The notes under the pieces: generated by a model | Told to the model about the DNA's origin: nothing | Databases searched by the model: none | Seen by the model: the letters and a program-made list of their open reading frames with translations, nothing else | Assembly: GCA_015056245.1 (NCBI GenBank) | Contig: SVGQ01000023.1 | Location: forward strand, 1 to 33,021 | Source of the DNA: Clostridiales bacterium | Lineage (GTDB): Bacteria; Bacillota; Clostridia; Christensenellales; Aristaeellaceae | Length of the DNA: 33,021 nucleotides | Direction of reading: 5' to 3' | Shown here: positions 23,056 through 32,272 of the stretch, in pieces | How the letters are laid out: every line of letters begins with the position of its first letter | How positions within the stretch are numbered: position 1 is the stretch's first letter | Translations under genes and position numbers: made by a program

Positions 23056-24597
23056 ATGAAACAGTACACTGATCTTGAATACCTGAAGCTGTCCAAAGGG
23101 CAGAGGCTTCTGTACCGGATCGCCAGCTTTTTCGCCGCGATCCCGGGGAAGATCGGTGGTCTCTTTGTAGGCCTGTGGAACCTGATCAAAACCGCAGCCA
23201 AGGCCATTGGCAAAGAAGCTTCCGATATCTGGACCACCTTTGTACACGGCGACTGGAAAACCAAACTCAGCTATCTGGTGATGGGTTTTGGCAATCTGGC
23301 CCGGGGACAGATTCTCCGCGGCCTGCTGTTTTTGCTCTTTGAAGTGGTGTTTATCGCCTACATGATCCTTGCCGGCGGCTACTGGCTCTCCATGCTGCCC
23401 AGCCTTGGCAAGGTAGGCCCCACGGAAGAGTACAACATCATCTTTGATACCTACGTGACCACCTACAACGACAACTCCTTCAAAATTCTGCTCTACGGTG
23501 TATTGACCATTTTCTTCATCATCGCTTTCATCTACACCTGGCGGGTCAACGTAAAGCAGAACCAGCTGGCGGAAAAGATCATCGCCAGCGGCAAGAAGCT
23601 CAAGAGCGGCAAGGACGACCTGCGCTCTCTGGTGGACGACCAGTTCCACAAGACCCTGCTGGCCCTGCCCCTCACCGGCATCATCATCTTCACGGTGCTG
23701 CCCATCGTGTTCATGATTCTGGTGGCCTTTACCAACTACGACGGCACCCATGACGGTTACTACAACAACCTGTTCACCTGGGTGGGTCTGGACAACTTCA
23801 ACACCATGCTGTCCTGGACCTCCGGCACCGGCGCGGGCACCCAGTCCTATGCCGCCACCTTCGGCGAGGTACTCAGCTGGACGCTGATCTGGGCCTTCTT
23901 CGCCACCTTCACCAACTACTTCCTTGGCATGTTCGTGGCTATGGCCATCAACAAGAAGGGCATCAACCTGAAAAAGCTCTGGCGCACCATTCTGGTGCTG
24001 ACCATCGCCATTCCTCAGTTTATCTCCCTTCTGTACGTGTCCAAGATGTTCGCCAAAAACGGCATCATCAACGGGTTCCTGATGAGTATGGGATGGATCC
24101 AGCAGGCGCTGCCCTTCTGGGAGGATCCCACATGGGCCCGCATTACGGTGATCATCATCAACATCTGGATCGGTATCCCCTACCTGATGCTGATCACCAC
24201 CGGCATCCTGATGAACATCCCGCAGGATCTCTACGAATCCGCCCGCATCGACGGTGCCAACGCCTGGCAGCAGTACACCAAGATCACCCTGCCGTATATG
24301 CTGTTCGTTACCGGCCCGTATTTGCTTACCAGCTTTACCGGCAACATGAACAACTTCAACGTGATCTACCTGCTCACCGGCGGCGCGCCCACCAACCCGG
24401 CGGCCTCCTCGGCGGCGGGCACGGTAGGCTACACCGACCTGCTCATCACGTGGCTGTTCAAGATCACCACCGGCGCGGAAAGCCAGTACTACCTCGCTTC
24501 CGTCGTTGGTATTCTGGTGTTCGTGGTGGTTGCCGTTATCTCTCTGGTGGTTTACAATGTGCTGCCGTCTATCAAGAATGAGGAGGATTTCCAGTAA
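23056..24597 (+). CDS. MalF-type sugar ABC transporter permease
   Basis: The 513-residue protein starts after AAAGGAG, with a rather long spacing. An amphipathic N-terminal region and two early membrane segments precede the conserved core, as in long MalF proteins. The core has about six more segments, with the ATPase-docking EAA loop ESARIDGANAWQQYTKITLP and the MNNFNVIYLLTGG motif near the end. With the next gene it forms the channel for the sugar caught by the binding protein. Its stop overlaps the MalG-like start by one base (TAATG). Confidence 0.92.
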   Translation: MKQYTDLEYLKLSKGQRLLYRIASFFAAIPGKIGGLFVGLWNLIKTAAKAIGKEASDIWTTFVHGDWKTKLSYLVMGFGNLARGQILRGLLFLLFEVVFIAYMILAGGYWLSMLPSLGKVGPTEEYNIIFDTYVTTYNDNSFKILLYGVLTIFFIIAFIYTWRVNVKQNQLAEKIIASGKKLKSGKDDLRSLVDDQFHKTLLALPLTGIIIFTVLPIVFMILVAFTNYDGTHDGYYNNLFTWVGLDNFNTMLSWTSGTGAGTQSYAATFGEVLSWTLIWAFFATFTNYFLGMFVAMAINKKGINLKKLWRTILVLTIAIPQFISLLYVSKMFAKNGIINGFLMSMGWIQQALPFWEDPTWARITVIIINIWIGIPYLMLITTGILMNIPQDLYESARIDGANAWQQYTKITLPYMLFVTGPYLLTSFTGNMNNFNVIYLLTGGAPTNPAASSAAGTVGYTDLLITWLFKITTGAESQYYLASVVGILVFVVVAVISLVVYNVLPSIKNEEDFQ

Positions 24598-25487
24598 TGA
24601 GTGAACAAACATTGCAGAATGCCTCCGCACCGGCACGCCGCCACATGGGGCTCAAGGCTTCCCGGACGCTGGCAAACACCGCCATCTATGTGTTTCTCAT
24701 CGCCATCAGCATCATCTGGCTGATTCCCTTCGTGTGCATCCTGCTGCAGTCCTTCCGTGTGGAAAGCACCCATCAGGTGGGCTACGTGATCCCGCAGAAG
24801 TGGGGCTTTGACAACTACGTGAACCTGTTCCAGACGGACTTCCCCCGCTGGTACATGAATACCTTCATCTCCGCGCTGGTGACGGCTGCCCTGCAGACCA
24901 TCATCGTGCTGTGCATGAGCTACACCCTGTCCCGTTTCCGCTTCAAGATGCGCAAGCCCCTCATGCGGCTGATGCTGATCCTTGGCATGTTCCCCGGCAT
25001 GCTGACCATGATCATCCTCTACCGGGTGCTCAAGGATCTGGGCATGACGCAGGCCAACTCCGTTCCCGGCCTGATTCTGGTATACGTGGCTTCCTCCGGT
25101 ATGGGCTACTACGTATCCAAGGGCTTCTTTGACACCATTCCCAAGTCGCTGGACGAAGCTGCCCGCGTGGACGGCGCCACCCGCTTCCAGGTGCTCAAGA
25201 AGATCATCCTGCCCCTTAGCAAGCCCATCGTCATCTACACCATCCTGACCGCCTTCATGGGTCCCTGGGGCGACTTTGTGTTTGCCCGCTACATCGCCTT
25301 TGGTGCATCTGCCGGCAAGAACGTGGCTGTGGGTCTGTACGACTGGCTCAACAAGGACCAGATCTCCAAGTGCTACACCATGTTCTGCGCAGGCGGCGTG
25401 CTGGTAGCCGTGCCGGTTACCGTGCTGTTCATGTGCTTGCAGAAGTACTACGTGGAAGGCGTCACCGGCGGCGCAGTCAAGGGCTAA
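24597..25487 (+). CDS. MalG-type sugar ABC transporter permease
   Basis: The 296-residue protein starts in the TAATG overlap behind AGGAGG. It has six membrane segments, the EAA loop EAARVDGATRFQVLKKIILP, and LSKPIVIYTILTAFMGPWGDFVFAR, as in MalG. It is the second half of the maltose-type importer channel. Length is normal. The ATPase gene follows after 42 bases, with only a weak 4-bp stem plus T-run (25481-25499) between. Confidence 0.93.
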   Translation: MSEQTLQNASAPARRHMGLKASRTLANTAIYVFLIAISIIWLIPFVCILLQSFRVESTHQVGYVIPQKWGFDNYVNLFQTDFPRWYMNTFISALVTAALQTIIVLCMSYTLSRFRFKMRKPLMRLMLILGMFPGMLTMIILYRVLKDLGMTQANSVPGLILVYVASSGMGYYVSKGFFDTIPKSLDEAARVDGATRFQVLKKIILPLSKPIVIYTILTAFMGPWGDFVFARYIAFGASAGKNVAVGLYDWLNKDQISKCYTMFCAGGVLVAVPVTVLFMCLQKYYVEGVTGGAVKG

Positions 25488-25529
25488 GCCCGGTTTTTTC
25501 ACTCACCTGAGGAAAAGGAGACTTTGCAT

Positions 25530-26657
<1,128 letters not shown>

Positions 26658-26670
26658 TTCATCCCATTTG

Positions 26671-26700
26671 GGCGCAGGAGGACATTCCATCTCCTGCGCC
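26671..26700 (+). terminator. Stem-loop between the ATPase and phosphatase genes
   Basis: GGCGCAGGAG (26671-26680) and CTCCTGCGCC (26691-26700) pair perfectly over 10 bp around a 10-nt loop, followed by GAATCTTTTC. It may end most transport-operon transcripts; the next gene has no obvious own promoter, so read-through is likely. Confidence 0.65.
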
Positions 26701-26747
26701 GAATCTTTTCTCCGGCACAATCACCAGACAAAAGGAGCGAACGTTCC

Positions 26748-27434
26748 ATGCGGATCATTCTTGTACGCCACGGTCACCCGGACTATGCCAACGACTGCCT
26801 CACGCCGCTGGGCCACCTGCAGGCGGCTGCCGCAGCACAGCGGCTCAAGGAGGAAGGCATCCAGAAGATCTATTCCTCCACCTGCGGCCGGGCTATGGAA
26901 ACCGCCCGGCATACCGCCGATGTACTGGGACTCGCCGTGGAGGGCATGGACGCTTTCCGCGAGATCAACTGGGGCAGCGTGGATGGTTCTCCCATGCCCT
27001 ATCAGGGACATCCTTGGGATACCGCTGATCATATGACGGCAACCAACCAATCCCTGCTGGATCCTGACTGGGCGGTTACCCCGCCCTTTGCGGGCAACCG
27101 GGTGGTGGAGTGTGTGCGCAAGGTGGCAGCCGCTGCGGACGAATGGCTTTTGTCTCTTGGCTATCAACGGGAAGGGCTCTACTACCGGGTGCTGAAACCC
27201 GCGTATGATACCGTTGCGCTCTTCGGGCACGGCGGCGAGACCGCCGCTTTGCTGACCCACCTGTTCAACGTCCCCTTCCCCTTCTTCTGCTCCGCCATGG
27301 GGCCGGATTACACCGGCATTGTTGTGCTTACCCTGCCGGATGCTGCCGATGGGCTGGTGCCGGTTCGGTTTGCGCTGGTGAATGATACCAAGCATATCCA
27401 AGGATTGCGGACGGAGAATGTGTTTAACCGGTAA
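26748..27434 (+). CDS. Histidine phosphatase (phosphoglycerate-mutase-like) family protein
   Basis: The 228-residue protein starts 10 bases after AAAGGAG. The N-terminal LVRHGHP holds His8, the phosphate-accepting residue. Arg48 in SSTCGRAMETA and the second active-site His161 in FGHGGE complete the branch-1 histidine phosphatase set. There is no signal peptide. It is probably a cytoplasmic phosphatase for a sugar phosphate or other small metabolite; the substrate cannot be read. It sits at the end of the maltose-type operon and is followed by a strong terminator. Confidence 0.87.
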   Translation: MRIILVRHGHPDYANDCLTPLGHLQAAAAAQRLKEEGIQKIYSSTCGRAMETARHTADVLGLAVEGMDAFREINWGSVDGSPMPYQGHPWDTADHMTATNQSLLDPDWAVTPPFAGNRVVECVRKVAAAADEWLLSLGYQREGLYYRVLKPAYDTVALFGHGGETAALLTHLFNVPFPFFCSAMGPDYTGIVVLTLPDAADGLVPVRFALVNDTKHIQGLRTENVFNR

Positions 27435-27440
27435 ATAGAG

Positions 27441-27487
27441 CAAAGCCCTGCAGGTACATTTTCTTTGTACCCGTAGGGCCTTTCAGA
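27441..27487 (+). terminator. Terminator of the phosphatase gene, copy 1 of a duplicated terminator
   Basis: GCCCTGC, A, GGTACA pairs with TGTACC, C, GTAGGGC across a short loop, followed by CTTTC. An almost identical unit lies exactly 250 bp downstream (27691-27737). Confidence 0.8.
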
Positions 27488-27489
27488 CT

Positions 27490-27685
27490 GTCGAAAAAAC
27501 CATGGAGGTATTGGAGGGCCGCAGCCCTCCAATTGCCAAACCGAAACCAGCGACATGCGCGGTGGTTTCGGAACCCTTGCGTAGCAAGGGATTCCTATCG
27601 CCGTTTGCCGCCCGGCGAGCCGTAGGCTCGTAGGCAAACGGTGCAACACTCGTCAAAAAAGCCGCCGTAGGCGTGTTTTTTGACG
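27490..27685. repeat. Cluster of perfect hairpins, possible mobile palindromic element
   Basis: In about 195 bases there are five perfect stem-loops in a row: TTGGAGGGC/GCCCTCCAA (27511-27532), CCGAAACCA/TGGTTTCGG (27541-27571), CCCTTGC/GCAAGGG (27574-27590), CCGTTTGCC/GGCAAACGG (27601-27641, enclosing CGAGCC-GTA-GGCTCG) and CGTCAAAAAA/TTTTTTGACG (27651-27685, enclosing CGCC-GTA-GGCG). Three loops are GTA. The left edge GTCGAAAAAAC (27490-27500) can also pair, with one bulged base, with GTTTTTTGAC (27675-27684), like terminal inverted repeats. No open frame is supported. It may be a MITE-like or REP-like element or a structured RNA. Confidence 0.7.
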
Positions 27686-27690
27686 ACCTG

Positions 27691-27737
27691 CAAGGCCCTG
27701 CAGGTACATTTGCTTTGTACCCGCAGGGCCTTTTTGA
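27691..27737 (+). terminator. Copy 2 of the duplicated terminator
   Basis: GGCCCTGC, A, GGTACA (27694-27708) pairs with TGTACC, C, GCAGGGCC (27716-27730), followed by TTTTTG. It differs from copy 1 at only a few positions. The stem also lies beyond the 3' end of the leftward GH26 gene and could stop its transcript. From 27738 to 27830 only a minor 6-bp stem (AGCAGC/GCTGCT, 27750-27767) is seen. Confidence 0.8.
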
Positions 27738-27830
27738 TTTGCATGTTTCAGCAGCATTTCGGCTGCTTGCAGGCCGTGCATTTCCCGCACAATGCCTGAT
27801 GAGATCCCTGCCATTACGGCAGCAGGATCC

Positions 27831-29309
27831 TTATTCGAAGGCAGGCAGCTCATCCAGCGTGATGAAATACTGGCTCTGGTATACCTCATTCAGTCCCTCC
27901 GCCGTGTTGGACTTGCCATCGGTGAGGAAGTCCGTGTGCCAGACCATGAACATCAGCCACGGTGCGTTGTCCGCTGCCATTTCCCCTTCGGTGGGAATGG
28001 TGCCGCACTCGTGGAACACAATGGGCATGCCCTCCGGTGCGATGGTGGTCACCTCTTCGTACAGCCGTCCGTTGGCGCCGGGGGTGTAGCTGTCCGCGCC
28101 GATCAGATCCACATAGTCATCGCCGGGATACCATGCCGCCATGTTGCCGCCGTTGCCGGAATAGCCCAGCAGCCAGATCAGGTTGTCAAGGCCCCAGAAA
28201 TCGGTGTAGCGGCTGTACATCAGCTGCCACAGCTTCACAAAATTCTCGCTGCCGCCCTTGGACCACCAGAACCAGCCGCCGTCCAGCTCGTGGAAGGGCC
28301 GCCAGAGCACCGGCACGCCCGCGTCCTCCAGCTGCTGCAGGTAGGGCACCGCCCGGTCCATGGCCTCGAGCAGTCGCACATACGCCTTGGTGCCGGGGGT
28401 CAGGGCTTCCTCCCAGTTCAGGTTGTGGTTCTTGCTTTCGTTGTAGCCGGAGGCAAAATCGCTGCCGGTGTGCCAGCAGATGTGCGGAATGCCGCCCATC
28501 TCCCACCACTGGATGGAACGCTCCACCACGCCCCGGAAATCATTGTGCATAAAGTCCAGCCCCCGGATAGCAGGCAGCTTGCCGGTGTGCTTCTGCAAAA
28601 ACAGCATTTCATAATCCGGCGAACCCATCCAGGTGGATTCCATCTGCCCGGTAAGGCAGGCAGTGCCCCAGGTGGCTTTCAGGTATTCATAGACAGCTTT
28701 GGCCTCAGGAATGGCGTTTTCGTTGGACAGCTCCCCGGTGTAGGTATGCAGGATGGCTTCCGTATCCGCCACCGCAGCCAGCATTTGCTGCAATTCGCCG
28801 GCAGCCTCTGCCTCCAGCAGATACAGTTCTGCCACCCGTCCCCCATTCCATGCCCCCAGCATGAAATGGCTCAGCTCCGCAGGGGTCTCCACCCCGGCTT
28901 GCTGAACCAGCTGAGCGATGGGGTACACGTTCAGCCGCTCCCGGCCCGGCTGGTCGGAAACAGCGGCGATATCCAGCTGCTGCCCGTTCACATTCAGGCC
29001 CAGCACGCCCCAGCCGCCGTGGGTGGGATCATCGCAAGCCCATACCAACGCCAGCGCATCCTCCGGCTGGGCGTTTTTCAGCCAGCCCAGATCGGTGGGC
29101 AGATAGCTTTCATTGGTCTTGCCGCTGAACAACAGCGTGCCCTTGTCCAGAATGGCCTGCTGCGCCGCCAGCTTCTCTTCCTCCGGCAGGGTCATGCGAA
29201 CTGCCGGGGCTTCCCGGGGCGTCCACACCTCCGTGCGCTCAGCGGCGCAACTGCTCAGGGAACCAACTGCCAGCATAGTAGCCACCAGCAAAACAAGCAG
29301 CTTCTTCAT
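27831..29309 (-). CDS. GH26 beta-mannanase-type lipoprotein
   Basis: The 492-residue protein starts behind GGAGG. The signal peptide ends in the lipobox LSSC, so the enzyme is anchored to the outer face of the membrane. Residues 25-175 are a beta-rich domain (ALALVWACDDPTHGGWGVLGL, then LSHFMLGAWNGGRV) that may bind glycan. The GH26 barrel follows, with acid/base Glu341 in LWRPFHELDGGWFWW and nucleophile Glu434 in IVFHECG. GH26 enzymes mostly cleave beta-1,4-mannans. It is the last gene of a leftward operon with the MATE gene, 26 bases apart. Confidence 0.92.
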   Translation of the reverse strand: MKKLLVLLVATMLAVGSLSSCAAERTEVWTPREAPAVRMTLPEEEKLAAQQAILDKGTLLFSGKTNESYLPTDLGWLKNAQPEDALALVWACDDPTHGGWGVLGLNVNGQQLDIAAVSDQPGRERLNVYPIAQLVQQAGVETPAELSHFMLGAWNGGRVAELYLLEAEAAGELQQMLAAVADTEAILHTYTGELSNENAIPEAKAVYEYLKATWGTACLTGQMESTWMGSPDYEMLFLQKHTGKLPAIRGLDFMHNDFRGVVERSIQWWEMGGIPHICWHTGSDFASGYNESKNHNLNWEEALTPGTKAYVRLLEAMDRAVPYLQQLEDAGVPVLWRPFHELDGGWFWWSKGGSENFVKLWQLMYSRYTDFWGLDNLIWLLGYSGNGGNMAAWYPGDDYVDLIGADSYTPGANGRLYEEVTTIAPEGMPIVFHECGTIPTEGEMAADNAPWLMFMVWHTDFLTDGKSNTAEGLNEVYQSQYFITLDELPAFE

Positions 29310-29335
29310 CCTGTTTCCTCCTGTTCGTCAACGTG

Positions 29336-30721
29336 TCATTCAGCCTGCATCTCCGCTTCATCCTGCGCCACCACGCTGCCGGCATCGCTGGCCTTTCTAC
29401 GCCAGGAGAAATACCTAAGCAGGCAGAAAATCGCGCTGATCATCCAGGTAAGGCCCGTGGTCCACCAGATGCCCCACATACCCACCGTGGGGATCATCAC
29501 CACCAGCATGGGCAGACCGATGCGGCAGGTCACCTCCACCACGCCGTTGATAAAGGCGAACAGGGCATCACCGATGCCGTTGAGAATACCGCGGCACATA
29601 TAGATGGTGGCAAGGAAGATGTAAAACCAGCTGGTCATGCGCAGGGCCGTGCCGCCGATGCGGATCACTTCCTCGTCTGCCACAAAGATACTGATGATCT
29701 GATTGCCGAAGAGCTGCATTATCAGCAGCATAAAGGCCGTGAAAACCGCGGACATCATCATGCCGTGCTTCAGGCCGTTCTTCACCCGATCCATGCGCCT
29801 TGCGCCATAGTTCTGACCCGCATAGGTAGCCAGCGCGGCGCTCATGGAGCCATAGGGCTGCTGCAGCAGCTGTTCCAGACGGGTGGTGGCGGTGAAGGCC
29901 GCCATGGCAGAGGTACCGAAGGAATTGACAAAAGCCTGCAAAGCCGTGGTGGAGACAGCGATCAGGGACCACTGCATCGCCAGGGGCAGACCCAGCCGCA
30001 CCGAGTGCTTGATGATCACCGGATCCACCTGCCAGTCCCTGCGGCTGAACATGAAATAGGGGTTGTGGCGCAGGGCGTACAGCAGGCAGCCCAAGCCGGA
30101 GATCATCTGAGCGATGATGGTAGCCAGCGCCGCGCCGAACACGCCCATATGGAACACGCACACAAACAGCACGTCCATGGCGGCATTCAGGAAGCAGGCA
30201 AACACCAGAAAATACAGCGGCGTGCGGGAATCTCCCAATGCCCGGAGCATGGAGGAGGAGTAGTTGTACACGCCGATCAGCGGCACGCCGATGCAGCTCA
30301 TGCGCATGTAGGTGATGGCATCCGGCAGAATATCCTCCGGAGTGCCCATCAGGCCCAGCATGCCCGGTGCTGCCAGAAAAGCTGCCAGCCCCATCACAAA
30401 GGAGCTGATGAACATCAGGTACGCCGCGTTGGCGATGGCCCGCTTGGTCTTCACCGTGTCTCCCGCGCCAAAGTACTGGGAGGTGACCACACCCGAGCCG
30501 GAGCTGATGCCGTTGCACACAGAGAAAAACAGAAAGGTGACCGCACCCGTGGAGCCCACTGCCGCCAGCGCGTTGGCGCCCACGAACCGGCCCACGATCA
30601 TGGAGTCCACCAGATTGTACGCCTGCTGGAACAGGTTACCGATGAGCATGGGCAGCGCGAAGGCCGCCAGCAACCGGGTGGGGTTGCCGGTGGTCATGTT
30701 GATATTGCGGGATTGCTTCAT
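29336..30721 (-). CDS. MATE-family efflux transporter
   Basis: The protein has 461 residues when started at ATG 30721; GGAGG lies about 12 bases upstream. An in-frame start further upstream has no ribosome site. Two MatE repeats with 12 membrane segments are evident: LLAAFALPMLIGNLFQQAYN, VDSMIVGRFVGANALAAVG and, in the second half, LQAFVNSFGTSAMAAFTATTRLEQ. It belongs to the NorM/DinF-like cation-coupled exporters; the substrate is unknown. It is cotranscribed with the GH26 gene. Linkage of a mannanase to a MATE pump is not a standard pair. Confidence 0.92.
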   Translation of the reverse strand: MKQSRNINMTTGNPTRLLAAFALPMLIGNLFQQAYNLVDSMIVGRFVGANALAAVGSTGAVTFLFFSVCNGISSGSGVVTSQYFGAGDTVKTKRAIANAAYLMFISSFVMGLAAFLAAPGMLGLMGTPEDILPDAITYMRMSCIGVPLIGVYNYSSSMLRALGDSRTPLYFLVFACFLNAAMDVLFVCVFHMGVFGAALATIIAQMISGLGCLLYALRHNPYFMFSRRDWQVDPVIIKHSVRLGLPLAMQWSLIAVSTTALQAFVNSFGTSAMAAFTATTRLEQLLQQPYGSMSAALATYAGQNYGARRMDRVKNGLKHGMMMSAVFTAFMLLIMQLFGNQIISIFVADEEVIRIGGTALRMTSWFYIFLATIYMCRGILNGIGDALFAFINGVVEVTCRIGLPMLVVMIPTVGMWGIWWTTGLTWMISAIFCLLRYFSWRRKASDAGSVVAQDEAEMQAE

Positions 30722-30782
30722 AGAAACACAATGCCTCCATTGCCATATAAAGGCGCTGCACCCCATGGATGCAGCAGCCAAA

Positions 30783-30814
30783 GAGTATTATACTCCCCCG
30801 CAGGTTTGGCGCAA
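30783..30814 (-). promoter_or_regulatory. Promoter of the MATE-GH26 operon with palindrome over the -10
   Basis: Read leftward, TTGCGC (30814-30809), a 16-bp spacer and TATAAT (30792-30787). The -10 sits in the perfect palindrome GAGTAT-T-ATACTC (30783-30795). The transcript begins with a 9-bp stem, GCTGCATCC/GGGTGCAGC, in the leader. Confidence 0.6.
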
Positions 30815-30836
30815 GAGGGTTTATTCATTTGTATTG

Positions 30837-32084
30837 TTATTTATCACTCCGGCTGGTTTCCGCCATGGGCAGCGTCAGCCGCTGCTTGTACTGCCGGGGT
30901 GTCATGCTGTGGTATTTGCGGAACAGCTTGGAAAAATAATTGGCATCGGCAATGCCGCATAATTGTGCCACATTCTGCACCTGCAGCTGGGTGGTCTGCA
31001 ACAGATGCTGCGCATGCTTCATGCGCAGTTCCGTGATGTGCTGCACCACCGTCTGCCCCACCTCCCGGTGGAACAGCTCCGACAGATAGCCCGGCGACAG
31101 CTGCAGCACCTCCGCCAGCGTCTGCAGTCCCAGCTCACCGGACAGGTTTTCCTCCATATAGACCAATGCCTTCTGCACCGGAGCGGAATACTGGCTGATG
31201 GCATGGCTGCGCACCAGACGGCAATAGGCGCGGAACATTTCGCCGATCAGCTGCACACAGCCCTCCGTGGTGGCCTTGTTCTCGATCTGCACCGCGTACT
31301 GGCTGCTGATGCGATCCACATGCAGGGGATGCACCCCGCCCTTTTCCGCCGCCTTTCGCAGCAGCGTATTGCAGATGATGCAGTAGTTCTTGGCATTGCG
31401 CAGGGGATCCGCCATGCGCTGCTCAAAGTTCAGCTGGGAGATGTGGCTGGTGATCAGCTCCACCCGCTGGATCATCCCCTTGGCGACCGCATCAATCATC
31501 TGGTTTTCGTAATCATACCGTGCCTCGATGTACTTCATGCGCATGGTCAACTGGTTTTCTTCCATGGCAGCGACATCGTTGGCAATAGGCAGCGGCACGC
31601 CCGTGTCCCGGTTCAGGTCAATGGTTTCGAAGGCATCCACGCCGCCCCAGAGCGTATCGCCCATGGTGCTGATGAGGGCCATCAGCATGGCGGTATCCTC
31701 AAATACCGGCAGGGATGCATAGAACTCCGTCATCTGAGATGCCATCTGCAACGGCAGCCCCAGCCGCTCCGTCATCTCCAGCACCGCTTCGTTGGTCAGG
31801 TCGCTGGTCAGGTACGGGCCCACCACCACCGTGCGGGTGCTGTTCGGCATGGCAAAAAAGAGATAGCTGCACAGAAAGGGATCCATCAGTTTGTAGACCG
31901 TTTTGGGCTTCATCATCCGAAAAAATGCCCGCGCCAGCGAATGATAATCCTCCCTCAGCCCCAAAAGGGCGCGCAGGCCCAGATCCGCCATCTCCAGCGG
32001 TTCCTCCGGCTCAAAGATGGACAGGTTCAGCCGCATCCGTCTCAGCGTGCCCGCCAGAAAGTCCATCACTGCCTGATGTTCCAT
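30837..32084 (-). CDS. AraC-family transcriptional regulator with long N-terminal sensor region
   Basis: The 415-residue protein starts behind GAGGAGG. Residues 305-405 form the AraC DNA-binding domain: LGLQTLAEVLQLSPGYLSEL and NVAQLCGIADANYFSKLFRK, ending MTPRQYKQR. The preceding 300 residues have no cupin; they include VVVGPYLTSDLTNEAV, seen in a class of clostridial AraC proteins with a PocR- or GAF-like sensor, and a helical linker. It is transcribed divergently from the GPH symporter at 32273 and is the likely regulator of that gene, and perhaps of the MATE-GH26 operon behind it. Confidence 0.87.
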   Translation of the reverse strand: MEHQAVMDFLAGTLRRMRLNLSIFEPEEPLEMADLGLRALLGLREDYHSLARAFFRMMKPKTVYKLMDPFLCSYLFFAMPNSTRTVVVGPYLTSDLTNEAVLEMTERLGLPLQMASQMTEFYASLPVFEDTAMLMALISTMGDTLWGGVDAFETIDLNRDTGVPLPIANDVAAMEENQLTMRMKYIEARYDYENQMIDAVAKGMIQRVELITSHISQLNFEQRMADPLRNAKNYCIICNTLLRKAAEKGGVHPLHVDRISSQYAVQIENKATTEGCVQLIGEMFRAYCRLVRSHAISQYSAPVQKALVYMEENLSGELGLQTLAEVLQLSPGYLSELFHREVGQTVVQHITELRMKHAQHLLQTTQLQVQNVAQLCGIADANYFSKLFRKYHSMTPRQYKQRLTLPMAETSRSDK

Positions 32085-32213
32085 GTGTTTTTACCTCCTC
32101 GTGAGCGGATTGTCTTTTTTCTGTCGGATAAAATCCAACCAGAATCAACAATATACAAGAAAATTTTACTCTTTTACATGAATATATTCCTCACTCGTTA
32201 GGCCAATTCCTGC

Positions 32214-32219
32214 TATGAT
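32214..32219 (+). promoter_or_regulatory. Extended -10 of the symporter promoter
   Basis: TGC-TATGAT (TATGAT at 32214-32219) lies about 55 bases before the start codon at 32273. The -35 region is weak, as expected for a promoter that needs an AraC-type activator. The AT-rich divergent region 32085-32272 otherwise holds no gene. Confidence 0.45.
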
Positions 32220-32272
32220 ACAGATAAGCAAGTCCGCGCAGGCGGAAAAATAATCAAAGTGAGGGATATCCC

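Noticed and set aside
21366..23264. Leftward open frame opposite the maltose-type binding protein
   Set aside because: It is an antisense shadow crossing a gene boundary and a hairpin, with no ribosome site or domain.
25481..25499. Terminator between the MalG-like and ATPase genes
   Set aside because: The stem is only 4 bp and includes the stop codon. It is too weak to claim as a terminator despite the T-run.
27490..27685. Possible CRISPR array
   Set aside because: The hairpins differ in sequence and length; there are no identical repeats with regular spacers and no cas genes.
27653..27889. Leftward 78-residue frame beyond the GH26 stop
   Set aside because: Most of it is a translation of the terminator and hairpin cluster.
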